A stretch of DNA of 64,000 nucleotides from Megaustenia siamemsis (lineage: Eukaryota; Mollusca; Gastropoda; Stylommatophora; Ariophantidae). Both the position numbers and the translations under genes were made by a program. The notes beneath the pieces are model-generated. The model had not been told where the DNA came from and made no database searches. It saw nothing but the letters and a program-made list of their open reading frames with translations. Of the stretch, positions 47,195 to 58,114 are shown one piece after another (position 1 is the stretch's first letter; the number at the start of each line of letters is the position of its first letter). The stretch covers positions 61,229,388 through 61,293,387 of the forward strand of contig JAVIAB010000046.1 of the NCBI GenBank assembly GCA_032433765.1, in the 5' to 3' direction.

Positions 47195-48485
47195 CTACCT
47201 AACTTGTGTAGACGGTTGGTTTGGGGCAAATTGTGCGTTGCAGTGTCACTGCTAAAATCGCTCAGTTTGTGACAGGGCTACAGGGACATGCACAAACGGT
47301 GACAGTTGTCGGGGAGAGCGTTTCGGACCCCAGTGTCAGTACTTTGATCTAGTTTGCAAATACGCCTAGGGATCTGGACCTACAGATCCGGACAGTTTCA
47401 TGGTCTAATCAACATGTTACGGATTGAAGGGGCGATAGTTGCAAATAACTGCTCCATCTACATTGGCGGGGGTCGGAATGTGGCTCTCAAACATAACGCA
47501 AACCAGACCGACACATTTAATGCTTGATATACAGTGGACGGATGTGGACCAGAGGCCGCAGTTAATGGCAAAACAAGGACCAATCTCTATGACAATGACT
47601 GCACACACACACACAATTGAGAAGTGGAACCAATTCTGTTTACTGGTATATGAACTTTGACACGTCCCAGAAGACTCACACCATTCGAATTTATCATCGA
47701 GCTAGCACTATGATTCGGATAAAGAATGACACTCCAAAGGCTTTCTCTGATAGTGGCGGTGTAGTGTTCCAGTATAATGATATATCATAGCCAAATATTT
47801 CTGTGAACACTATTGTAGTCACCATACAAGCGACAATGGCACACAGTAAGTTTGAGTTCTCACCGACCTTTTCGCAGGACGAGAGTGCACTGACGGTGTG
47901 TGAGGTGCAAACATTTACTGACACCTATTGTCTTGACGGGCATTCTTGGTCGTTTTGTACAGTGTGTGGTGGGAGTAGCAAAGACTGCACCGTCATCATC
48001 GGTACGTGTCACTTCAACTGTTCACATGGGATCTATGGACACGACTGCTCCGGGTCTTGTCTTAGTGTCAGTTCTTTATGTGAGGAAAATCCGGAAAATG
48101 CCAACATTGCAAACATCCTGGCTATACCTGTGATGACACTTGTCCTGATGGTAATTTCGGGCTACAGTGCGAACAGACGTGTTCTGATGGCTGTGGCCTC
48201 ATATGTGACACAGAAAGAGCAGACTGTACGCGCAAGGAAGCGTACTACGGGCCAGACTGCACTCTCAAATGTCCTGACCACTGTTTCAACGACACCTGTG
48301 AACAGTCAACGGATCTGTTCATGCAAGGGAACGTTCTGCGGGTCAGACTGCACTCTCAAATCTCCGTACAACTGTTTGGACGATATCTGTTATCAGTTCA
48401 TGGGGGTCGGCGTCTCGTATGTCGAAGATTCCCACGTTAAGAAGAGTCTGCCGACTACAACAAACCCAAGCATATGGATACCTTA
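47195..48485 (+). pseudogene. Broken lectin-like plus EGF-repeat gene
   Basis: Decayed relative of secreted or membrane proteins with a fucolectin/F5-8C-type domain followed by short EGF-like repeats, probably cell-surface adhesion or scavenger molecules. 47195-47390 gives CVDGWFGANCALQCHC, stop, then VCDRATGTCTNGDSC and ERFGPQCQYFDLV. 47440-47640 gives GGGRNVALKHNANQT and YTVDGCGPEAAVNGKTRTNL. 47640-47905 gives NSVYWYMNFDTSQKTHTIRI, then a stop, ending ALTVCEVQTF. EGF units follow with TVCGGSSKDCTVIIGTC, HGIYGHDCSGSC, PGYTCDDTCPDGNFGLQC, YYGPDCTLKCPDHC and GTFCGSDCTLKSP in alternating frames. At least three stops and several frameshifts rule out function. No clear introns are seen. The last 24 codons (from 48415) belong to element X. 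Confidence 0.82.
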
Positions 48486-49451
48486 ATGTGTACTGGATAT
48501 TTTTCTTTCTGTGCTGGACATGGTTCATTTCTTGGTGTGTTTCATTGCTAGCCAAGGCTCATATCTTGGCTTGTGTGTGTGTGCTGGCCATGGCTCATAT
48601 CTTGGTGTGTGTCATGTAAGTCATATCTCATATCTTGGAGTGTCCGTGTTAATCATGTCTCATATCTTTAAGTGTGTATGTGTTTAGTCATATCTCATAT
48701 CTTAGTGTGTATCTGTGTTAGTCATGTGTCATATCTTTGTGTGTGCATGTTTGGGCTAGTGATATCTCATATCTCTGTGTGTATGTTTATGTTAGTCATA
48801 TCTCATATCTTTGTGTGTGCATGTCTGTGTATGTCACATCTCATATCCTTGTGTTTGCATGGCTATGCTAGTTACATCTCATATCATTGTGTGTGCCTAT
48901 CTATGTTGGTCATATCTCATATCTTTGTGTGCATGTCCATGTCAGACATGTGTAATTTCTTTGTGTGTGCATGTCTATGTCAGTCATATCTCATATCTTT
49001 ATGTGCATGTTTATGTTAGTCATGTGTTAGTCATATCTTGATGTGTGTCTGTGTTAGTCATGCCTCGTATCGCTGTGTGCATGTCTGTGTTTGTCACATC
49101 TCATATCTTTGTGTGTGCATGTCTGTGTTAGTCACCTCTAGTGACTCGGGCAGATGGTGCTCGTAAACCTGGGAGGGCCGAGCATCTAAGGGCAGAATCC
49201 CCCTACAGAAAAGATCACCTGCTGCCTTGCAGGAAGATTGGGGACAATCAAAGGCTAGGGAAAGCAAACCTGAATAAAATGCTGGCTGAAATCGGATGCA
49301 CTGGCGCAGAACACAGTGCAACGTTTTTAACGGGTGTTCAATCAGAGTGGATCTGGCAGAGTCTAATTGTGATGTTCTGTTTGTAACACACCTAACCTGA
49401 CAGCTGAGTTCATATGAGGAGCTGGAATCCTACTCTGATTGGGTCCTGATC

Positions 49452-49500
<49 letters not shown>
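48415..49500 (+). mobile_element. Element X, copy 1 (~1.09 kb)
   Basis: Matches the reverse complement of 62061-63137. Order: a 5' block starting tcgtatgtcgaagattccca with cttaagaaga-like sequence and ctacaacaaacccaagcata; a tandem array (48550-49130); the shared 3' module (gtcacctctagtgactcggg to tgggtcctgatcgcag); and (GA)n at 49455-49500. The 5' boundary is set by where the two copies stop matching (ggcgtc here, gttgaa in the other copy). No transposase or RT is seen. It is non-autonomous, perhaps mobilised by the Penelope-like element whose 3' end it shares. Confidence 0.8.
48550..49130. repeat. ~36-bp minisatellite inside element X copy 1
   Basis: Degenerate units of gtgtgtgcatgtctgtgtta and gtcatatctcatatcttt. 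The same array is present at 62440-62990 in the inverted copy. Open readings of about 115 codons (VCICVSHVSYLCVCM type) arise from it in both copies and are not genes. Confidence 0.9.
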
Positions 49501-49503
<3 letters not shown>

Positions 49504-49830
49504 ACTAGTGAGACATGACAATGGTACTGGCTAACTAGACAGGACAATATACATGGTACTGGCTAACTAGACAGGACAATATACATGGTACTGGCTAACT
49601 AGACAGGACAATATACATGGTACTGGCTAACTAGACAGGACAATATACATGGTACTGGCTAACTAGACAGGACAATATACATGGTACTGGCTAACTAGAC
49701 AGGACAATATACATGGTACTGGCTAACTAGACAGGACAATATACATGGTACTGGCTAACTAGACAGGACAATATACATGGTACTGGCTAACTAGACAGGA
49801 CAATATACATGGTACTGAGCAATCAGAAAA
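49501..49830. repeat. 32-bp minisatellite, third locus
   Basis: About ten near-identical units of tactggctaactagacagga and caatatacatgg. They are related to the arrays at 44915-45124 and 46791-47025 (ttgactagctagacaggaca). It directly follows the (GA)n end of element X. Confidence 0.95.
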
Positions 49831-49944
49831 GACAAGCTGAAATACCACTTTGAACATGGCTCCTAATACACGTCAGAAATTTACCATTGACTTAATGAGG
49901 TCAATACACATACATGGTCCGTGCCTTTCAGCAGTTCCGTGTCT

Positions 49945-52140
49945 TAAATTCTCTATCTATCTATTGACCTTTCGAGCCGTAGCCGGCCCATAGGGCGTAG
50001 ACTCAGATTACCCTTCTCTAATCTAAATTTTTATTCTAGCAGTTTTCAATCCTTGTACAGATCTTTTATCAAATCTCGCCATTTGTCTCTGTTCTGTGCA
50101 AGCAACTCTATCTCATTGAGGGAGCTGATTCCTGCTGCTCTTGCCTCTCTCATCAATGTTCTTCTCAGTGTCTCTCTGGGTCTTCCTCTTTCCCTCTTAC
50201 CTGTTGGTTCCCACATGAGGGCTTGCATTGCTATTCGGTTATTATCTCTTCTCATTACATGTCCAAAATATAACCATCGTCTTTTCTTTATTACCGAAGA
50301 TATTAGTGGTTGATTGGCGATTTCTCTAATTTCCTTGTTTGTTTTGAATTCGTTCCACGCTATACCAAATATTTTCCTTAGACATTTATTTTCGTATGCG
50401 TTCAACTTTGTTTCTATTTCTCTTGTTGTTTTCCAGCTCTCACACGCATATGTAAGGGTAGATAGTACATTTTATTTGAAAAGTCTAAGTTTTGTGTTTA
50501 TGCTGATGTGTTTTGATTTCCACAACTTTTCAAGGCATTGCTGCTTTAGCTATTCTGATTCTAATTTCTTTACTTGTATCCCCTTCTCGATCAATGTGAC
50601 TTCCAAGATAGATAAAGTGATTGATCTCTTCCACTGATTTGTTTTCCACGGATATTCTGTCATATGTTACAATTAAGCTTTTCATGACTTTAATCTTTTC
50701 ATGATTGATCTCAGGCCCAATTTTGCTGGCTATTGATGATAGTTCATTTGTGTTTTCCTGAATCGTTTTTATCTGATTAGAACGATGTTATCAGCAAAGT
50801 CGAGGTCCTCCAAATGGTCTCCTTGTATCCATTCGATGCCTTTATTACCAGTGCAGTATTTCTTCATTATGAAGTCCATAACAACTCCAAATAACAAGGG
50901 CGATAAAATACATCCTTGTTTAACCCCAGTTTCTATTGGGAAACATTCGCTCAGTCCTTCCTCTGTTCGAACTGCACATGTGTAACCATCATACATGTCT
51001 TTAATAATATTTATGATTTTTTATGGTAAGCCATATTGCTTCAGAATTTTCCACAACGAATCTCTATGAATGCTGTCGAATGCATTTTTGAAGTCGATGA
51101 AGTTAAGTACAAAAGGTTTTTGCTTTTCAATATGTTCCTCCAATTTAAGTTGTAGAGTGAAAATGTGGTCAAGCAGCTTCTCTCTTTTCTAAACCCAGCC
51201 TGTTCCTCACGCATTACTGTATCTATTGAATCCTTTATTCTATTTAGGATGATTTTGCAGAATAACTTTGAGGCAACTGACAAAAGTGTCACGCCTCTCC
51301 AGTTGTTACAATATCTGAAATTGCCCTTTTTTAAAATCTTAACAATGATTCCTTTTTTTCCATTTATGAGGCACCTTCTCTGCTTTCCAAATGATTTTGA
51401 ACATTTTTCTGGAGTTGTATTAAATAATGGCTATCAATTTCCTTGAGGATCTCAGCTGTTAACTTATCCTCTCCAGCAGCCTTGCTGTTGGCCATACACC
51501 TTCAGGATGTCTCTATTTGCACAAGGTGATGTCATCTAAATTTATATCTAATTCTGCTGCTGGTGTTTCAGCTTCAAAATCTATTAAATTGTGGGGTAGT
51601 GGACGGTTAAGGATTTCTTTGAAGTGTTCCGCCCAACATGCTTTTATGTCTGCGCTTGCTGTTAGCACTAAGATTTGTCTAGAATTGGTGTTCCACTGGA
51701 TGTATAGGTGTTTGTCAGCATCTTTTGTACAGTATAAAGAGTTCTGCTGTCTCCTGTAATTGCAGCTGTCTCTGCTTTCTCTGCCAAATTGTCTATATAA
51801 GCTCGTGTATCTTTTCTTGCTGAACCTTTCACTTTGTTGTCTAATTCTTTGTATGTTGCTTTTGCCAAGACCTTTCCAAGATCTGTCTTTACATTAGTCA
51901 TGGCTCTCGTTGCTTCTCTTCTTTCTTTAATGTATTTCCATGTAGTGTCTGAAATCCATGCTCGTTTTTCCATTTTCTTCAGTCCGGCACTTGTTTCTGC
52001 TGCTGTCATTAGTATTTTGTTTTGTGAGTCGCACAAAATCTTAAATTGCAAGTCTTTAATTGATCCTCTAGATCGCTGGAAACTGTTGTACACTTCCTTA
52101 TTGCTGATGTTCTCTGTATCAAAATGCGCAAGAACTTTTT
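49945..52140 (-). mobile_element. LINE-E copy, minus strand, 5'-truncated
   Basis: Broken LINE reading from 52140 leftwards. The linker (51668-52093) includes RAWISDTTWKYIKERREATR. RT blocks are LLSVASKLFCKIILNRIKDS and REEQAGFRKERSC (51150-51290), a FIDF-type palm near 51080, then ETGVKQGCILSPLLFGVVMD and LEDLDFADNIVLI (50769-50950), where the usual YADD is FADN. The C-terminal tail 50046-50405 reads NKCLRKIFGIAWNEFK, YFGHVMRRDNNRIAMQALMW, RGRPRETLRRTLMREA and LLAQNRDKWRDLI. The 3' end has tagatagatag (49955-49965, reversed). The endonuclease is missing and several frameshifts are present. Confidence 0.87.
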
Positions 52141-52144
52141 TTTT

Positions 52145-52380
52145 AGACTATCTCATTTCTAGAGCCTGTGTTTTTCCTTCAAGATCAGCAGTGAGTGTCC
52201 ATATTTCACAGGCCTATAGAAATGCACACGCCACTACTGTCCGTTGTAATTTGTCTTTGTTCTTAGGGATATGATTGTTATGTTCCTGTTGTTGTCTTGT
52301 CAGGACTGCCATTGCTTGTGCAGTTCAAACTAACACTTTCGGTTTCCAACCTTTGGCCATGACACTAGAGCTGCTTCATC
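52145..52380 (-). mobile_element. Separate LINE tail fragment, minus strand
   Basis: Minus-strand pieces AMAVLTRQQQEHNN, VVACAFL and CEIWTLTADLEGKTQALEMR belong to the RT C-terminal region of another LINE. They abut the 5' end of LINE-E at an A-rich join (aaaaaaaaagttcttgcgca, reversed). A different order from LINE-E shows this is a second copy. Confidence 0.65.
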
Positions 52381-52382
52381 TC

Positions 52383-53002
52383 TGTTTATTGTGAATAATC
52401 TTTCAGTGCCGCGGGTCACGTTTATTATTAGGCGTGCTCTGTTTATTGTGACTAATCATTCAGTGCCGCGGGTCACGTTTATTATTAGGCGTGCTCTGTT
52501 TATTGTGACTTATCTTTCAGTGCCGCATGTCACGTTTATTATTAGGCGTGCTCTGTTTATTGTGACTAAACTTTCAGTGCCGCATGTCACGTTTATTATT
52601 AGGCGTGCTCTGTTTATTGTGACTAATCTTTCAGTGCCGCATGTCACGTTTATTATTAGGCGTGCTCTGTTTATTGTGACAAATCTTTCAGTGCCGCGAG
52701 TCACGTTTATTATTAGGCGTGCTCTGTTTATTGTGACTAATCTTTCAGTGTCGCGGGTCACGTTTATTATTAGGCGTGCTCTGTTTATTGTGACTAATCT
52801 TTCAGTGCCGCGGGTCACGTTTATTATTAGGCGTGCTCTGTTTATTGTGACTAATCTTTCGGTGTCGCGGGTCACGTTTATTATTAGGCGTGCTCTGTTT
52901 ATTGTGACTAATCTTTCAGTGCCGCGGGTCACGTTTATTATTAGGCGTGCTCTGTTTATTGTGACTAATCTTTCAGTGTCGCGGGTCACGTTTATTATTA
53001 GG
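52383..53002. repeat. 57-bp minisatellite, about 11 copies
   Basis: Units contain ctgtttattgtgactaatct, ttcagtgccgcgggtcacgt and ttattattaggcgtgct. The 19-codon period makes both strands open (206 codons plus, 159 codons minus). Two subtypes (cgcatgtcac and cgcgggtcac) are grouped, so the array expanded in steps. Confidence 0.95.
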
Positions 53003-53325
53003 CGTGTATGAAAGTTACAAGTTTATTTTTGTTATTATGGGCGTTCTTTCGTTCTTTCCATTCTCATTTGCTGTTCGGAGTTATCATGGGTGTTGTTAGG
53101 ACTTATATACACCTGTTAGTGCCCATCTCCTCTTCAAGTGAACGCCCGGCCACATTTAACTTTTTCTCCGCCCTTGCCACAGATTCGACACGTGGCATGA
53201 TCGTTTGCAACAAAAGTGTATGGGACCTCGAGGGAGAACTCTGATAACTGCTACTTTTGTTAACAGAACATCTTCTTTATTTTTATTACGTCCCTAGTAC
53301 AACTGTTGGTGTTCTCTAACAATCT
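53003..53325. other. Unassigned sequence
   Basis: A 78-codon open stretch at 53008-53244 has no recognised similarity, starts at the edge of the minisatellite and is probably chance. Confidence 0.5.
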
Positions 53326-53329
53326 ATAT

Positions 53330-53482
53330 AGCATTCTGCGAGGAAACGTGAAAGGAGAAAGAAGCAAACGTAGACAGGGACAAATATGGGAAGATAACAT
53401 CAAAGAAAGGACAGGCTTCGACTTTGCAGAGTTGCAGAGAATGAGTGAAGATCGAAATAAATGGAGAAAGTGGATGAAGTAA
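53330..53482 (+). mobile_element. LINE C-terminal fragment, plus strand
   Basis: Reads RGNVKGERSKRRQGQIWEDN, IKERTGFDFAELQRMSEDRN and KWRKWMK before a TAA at 53480. This is the terminal 'RW-D-I-W-A--DR-KWR' tail seen in many LINE RT proteins. The rest of that element is absent. Confidence 0.7.
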
Positions 53483-53975
53483 TCACTTAACGTGTTTACG
53501 ATATGAATAAGAAAAGAATGTCTTTATTGTGAAGCTTTGTTGAGTGCATTGAATGAGCAATAGTGTACATGCTTGTGGCCTGATACGTTCTCTTCGTTGC
53601 TTACTTGTTGGCTACAATAATGGTAGCTCAAACACCTACCAGGTGATACTGTTCAGCTTTGGATTCCTCTGATCATTGCCGAATACATTGAAGGCCTGCA
53701 CGCTGAGGGAGAGCACCCATAGGTTGTGACGTTTTCAGCATTGCGAACAGGGCGGTTGTGGGTAAAATGATGTCAGTTGTCTACAGCTGACATAGTTGGT
53801 GACGTCACAAACATGGTATTCTTTCGAGATAATGTTCTCAGCACTCAGGCTTTCATTGAAGGTGGCTATGGTCTGATCAGATGTCTCAATCTCCTTACAC
53901 GCAATACTATTCTAGTCACGTGGTGCATTTGTCTAATAGTGTGATGGGGTCAAAGTTCACTTTTTGCCTTGAAAT
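53483..53975. other. Unassigned spacer with a possible ghost exon
   Basis: No gene recognised. On the minus strand near 53822-53875, accatagccaccttcaatga after a cag reads TIATFNESLSAENIIS. It resembles the start TIASLQSSLGS of the exon at 33799-33849, but no donor follows. Confidence 0.3.
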
Positions 53976-53979
53976 CAGG

Positions 53980-54170
53980 AGTTTGGGATTAACGGAGTTA
54001 AGGAGTATGGGGGTTAATGAGTTAAAAAGTGTGGAGGTTACTGAGTTAAGTAGTGTGGAATATACGGAGTTAAGGAGTGTGGGGATTACTGAGTTAAGTA
54101 GTGTGGAATATACGGAGTTAAGGAGTGTGGGGATTACTGAGTTAAAGAGTAAGGATATTACGGAGTTTAT
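53980..54170. repeat. ~24-bp minisatellite, about 8 copies
   Basis: Units gagttaaggagtgtggggat plus tact, with tgtggaatatac variants. They translate on the plus strand to TELRSVGI-type octapeptides within a 163-codon reading that is a repeat artefact. Confidence 0.88.
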
Positions 54171-54215
54171 GTCCAAACTTTTCAATGAGCGACTGTTATG
54201 TTTGTCGATATCCGA

Positions 54216-54750
54216 CCGTTATGTTGTTGTTGTTCTTCCTCTTCTTTCCTTCCTCATCTGCCTTTCAGCGACGAGGGGAGATATAATTTGCGATCTTTTG
54301 CTCTTCTGTTCGCCTCTGCTGCTGTTATGTTTCCTAGTGCTTCTATATTCCATCGATTCATCTTTTTCGTGATTGACCCTTAGGTCTGGTGTTCTCACAA
54401 CGTTTGCTGAAGGCTAGTTGTGTTGTGTTTTGATCTTTCTGATTTGTCACGGGGGGGAAACCATTTTATCTGTTGTTTCTTTATATATTTATGGCGGGGG
54501 GTATTCCTAGCTTTTTTCTCAGTTCTTCATTTCTGATCTTATCTCTCAGACTGTTTCCTGTCATTCGTCTAACACATTTCATCTCTGTAGAAGTTATTTT
54601 TTCTTATTGTTCTTGCATCTAGGGTCCAGGTCTGGCATTGGTAGCACAACATTGGGATGAAGATTGTGTTGTATAGTGCTCGTTTTGCCTCCAGAGTTAT
54701 TTCCTTGTTGGACAATAGTGGTGATAACTGTCCAAAGATTTGACAAGCTT
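54216..54750 (-). mobile_element. LINE-C 3' fragment, minus strand
   Basis: Minus-strand pieces KSLDSYHHYCP near 54730, ITSTEMKCVRRMTGNSLRDK and RNEELRKKLGIP match ITTTEIKCVRSMTGNSLRDR and NTDLRKKLEI of LINE-C (24160-24260). The end, near 54270-54300, matches the RRLYLP tail. It is dead and truncated. Confidence 0.78.
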
Positions 54751-54954
54751 TTTATGTTGTTCGCCCTCATTTATTACCAAACAAATCTCCGGCACACATT
54801 TTCAGGGGCTGGGTGAGCCTCGAAGTAGTGTTGATCATTAAAAAAAATGACTTTTCTGAGAAAGAAACCTGGAATCTTCTGGTCAGCAGTGAACAAACAA
54901 GGCTAACAAAGCTTCCCTACAAGTGTGATTGCCTAGCCCCTGACTTTCTGGACA

Positions 54955-57770
54955 ATGGATGCCAATATTCTCTTGGACAGTTCTAGAACATCGTTCGTTA
55001 TAAACACTACCAATCATTCAATCATTTCTAGTACATCGTTAGTTATAAACACTGTCAATCATTCAATCAGTTCTAGTACATCGTTAGTTATAAACACAAC
55101 CAATCATTCAATCATTTCTAGCATATCGTTCGTTATAAACACTACCAATCATTCAATCATTTCTAGTACATCGTTCGTTATAAACATTACCAATCATTCA
55201 ATCATTTCTAGTAGATCGTTAGTTATAAACACAACCAATCATTCAATCATTTCTAGTACATCGTTATTTATAAACACTGTCAATCATTCAATCAGTTCTA
55301 GTACATCGTTAGTTATAAACACAACCAATCATTCAGTCAGTTCTAGTACATCGTTCGTTATAAACACAACCAATCATTCAATAATTTTTTGTACATCGTT
55401 AGTTATAAACACAACCAATCATTCAATAATTTCTTGTACATCGATAGTTATAAACGCTACCAATCATTCAATCAGTTCTAGTACATCGTTAGTTATAAAC
55501 ACAACCAATCATTCAATCAGTTCTAGTACATCGTTCGTTATAAACACTACCAATCATTCAATCAGTTCTAGTACATCGTTCGTTATAAACACTACCAATC
55601 ATTTAAACAGTTCTAGTACATCGTTAGTTATAAACACTACTAATCATTCAATCAGTTCTAATACATCGTTCGTTATAAATAAAACCAATCATTCAATCAG
55701 TTCTAGTACATCGTTCGTTATAAACACTACCAATCATTCAATCAGTTCCAGTACATCGTTAGTTATAAACACAACCAATCATTCAATCAGTTCTAGTTCA
55801 TCGTTCGTTGTAAACACAACTAATCATTCAATCAGTTCTAGTACATCATTCGTTATAAACACAACCAATCATTCAATCAGTTCCAGTACATCGTTCGTTA
55901 TAAACAAAACCAATCATTCAATCATTTTTTGTACATCGTTCGTTATAAACACAACCAATCATTCAATCAGTTCTAGTACATCGTTCGTTATAAACATTGA
56001 CAATCTTTCAATCATTTCTTGTACATCGTTCGTTATAAACACGACCAATCATTCAATCATTTCTAGTACATCGTTAATTATAAACACAACCAATCATTCA
56101 ATCATTCCTTGTACATCGTTTGTTATAAACACAACAAATCATTCAATCAGTTCTAGTAAATCGTTCGTTATAAACACTACTAATCATTCAATCATTTCTT
56201 GTACATCGCTAGTTATAAACACAACCAATCATTCAATCATTTCTTGTACATCGATAGTTATAAACACGACCAATCATTCAATCATTTCTAGTACATCGTT
56301 CGTTAAAAACACAACCAATCATTCAATCAGTTCTAGTACATTGTTAGTTATAAACACTACCAATCATTCAATCAGTTCTAGTACATCGGTATTTATAAAC
56401 ACTGCCAATCATTCAATCAGTTCCATTACAGCTTTTGTTATAAACACTACCAATCATTCAATCAGTTCCATTACAGCTTTTGTTATAAACACAACCAATC
56501 ATTCAATCATTTCTTGTACATCGTTAGTTATAAACACTACCAATCATTCAATCAGTTCTAGTACATCGTTAGTTATAAACACTGTCAATCATTCAATTAG
56601 TTCTAGTACATCGTTAGTTATAAACACAACCAATCATTCAATCAGTTCTAGTACATTGTTAGTTATAAACACAACAAATCATTCAATCAGTTCTAGCACA
56701 TCGTTCGTTATAAACACTACCAATCATTTAATCAGTTCTAGTACATCGTTCGTTATAAACACTACCAATCATTTAAACAGTTCTAGTACATCGTTAGTTA
56801 TAAACACTACTAATCATTCAATCAGTTCTAATACATCGTTCGTTATAAATAAAACCAATCATTCAATCAGTTCTAGTACATCGTTCGTTATAAATAAAAC
56901 CAATCATTCAATCAGTTCCAGTACTTCGTTTGTTATAAACACAACCAATCGTTCAATCAGTTCTAGTACATCGTTCGTTATAAACACAACCAATCATTCA
57001 ATCAGTTCCAGTACATCGTTCGTTATAAACAAAAATAATAATTCAATCATTTTTTGTACATCGTTCGTTACAAACACAACCAATCATTCAATCAGTTCTA
57101 GTACATCGTTCGTTATAAACACTGACAATCTTTCAATCATTTCTTGTACATCGTTCGTTATAAACACGACCAATCATTCAATCAGTTCCAGTACATCGTT
57201 AATTATAAACACAACCAATCATTCAATCATTTCTTGTACATCGTTTGTTATAAACACAACAAATCATTCAATCAGTTCTAGTACATCGTTCGTTATAAAC
57301 ACTGCCAATCATTAAATCATTTCTTGTACATCGTTAGTTATAAACACAACCAATCATTCAATCATTTCTAGTACATCGTTCGTTAAAAACACAATCAATC
57401 ATTCAATCAGTTCTAGTACATTGTTAGTTATAAACACTACCAATCATTCAATCAGTTCTAGTACATCGTTCGTTATAAACACTGCCAATCATTCATTCAG
57501 TTCCATTACAGCTTTTGTTATAAACACTACCAATCATTCAATCAGTTCCATTACAGCTTTTGTTATAAACACTACCAATCATTCAATCAGTTCCATTACA
57601 GCTTTTGTTATAAACACTACCAATCATTCAATCAGTTCTGGTACATCGTTCCTTATAAACACTACCAATCATTCAATCAGTTCTGGTACATCGTTCGTTA
57701 TAAAAACTACCAATCATTCAATCATTTCTTGTACATCGTTCGTTATAAACACTACCAAATATATTCTGAA
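54955..57770 (+). repeat. 45-bp minisatellite, about 62 copies, open for 786 codons
   Basis: Units contain atcagttctagtacatcgtt, cgttataaacactaccaatc and attca. The plus-strand frame is open from 54955 to 57315 (786 codons) and, after a TAA and TTG/AAA changes, again to 57801 (126 codons). Each unit gives 15 residues of the type SSTSFVINTTNHSIS, with potential N-glycosylation sites (NTT, NHS). Unit order shows internal duplication: the series at 55490-56160 resembles 56660-57260. There is no signal peptide, the first ATG (54955) sits just before the array and no splice signals are obvious. I treat it as a tandem repeat with a fortuitous frame, though expression cannot be excluded. Confidence 0.9.
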
Positions 57771-57799
57771 AATTCTAGTAGGAGAAGCCTTTTTTAAAT

Positions 57800-57921
57800 A
57801 GAAAAAAAGTCATGGTTAACGCTCTACGTGATTAATGGACGACACCAATTTAAACGACATTTCGGCTCAATAAGCATTCAGCAGGAACAAACAAACAAAC
57901 AACACACACATACACACACAC

Positions 57922-57964
<43 letters not shown>

Positions 57965-58095
57965 GATATGTAACTAAATCAAATCAGCCGTGCATAGCTA
58001 ACTAATAATGAAGCATCTATAACAAAATAATTCCTAACAAGCATGAGAAACAAAAATAAAAATGTCTTCCCTGTGTGCCACACTGTGGTTAGAAG
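57800..58095 (-). repeat. R3 copy, minus strand, with (CA)n expansion
   Basis: The reverse complement carries ttgttcctgctgaatgctta, gagccgaaatgtcgtttaaa, tggtgtcgtccattaatcac and gtagagcgttaacc, matching R3 at 30381-30700 and 46505-46790. Its internal gt-rich part has grown into a (CA)n run at 57900-57962. Confidence 0.83.
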
Positions 58096-58114
58096 GAAAA
58101 TGAACGATGAGTGA

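Noticed and set aside
47803..48486. Intact 227-codon host protein
   Set aside because: The cysteine-rich EGF pattern jumps between frames inside this reading, and upstream domains have stops; it is a pseudogene segment ending in element X.
48672..49041. Cysteine-rich small proteins (VSHVSYLCVCM type), also at 62507-62854
   Set aside because: They lie in the ~36-bp array of element X in both copies and shift frame freely.
52391..53011. 206-codon protein with NLSVPRVTFIIRR repeats
   Set aside because: 57-bp period is a codon multiple; the opposite strand is equally open.
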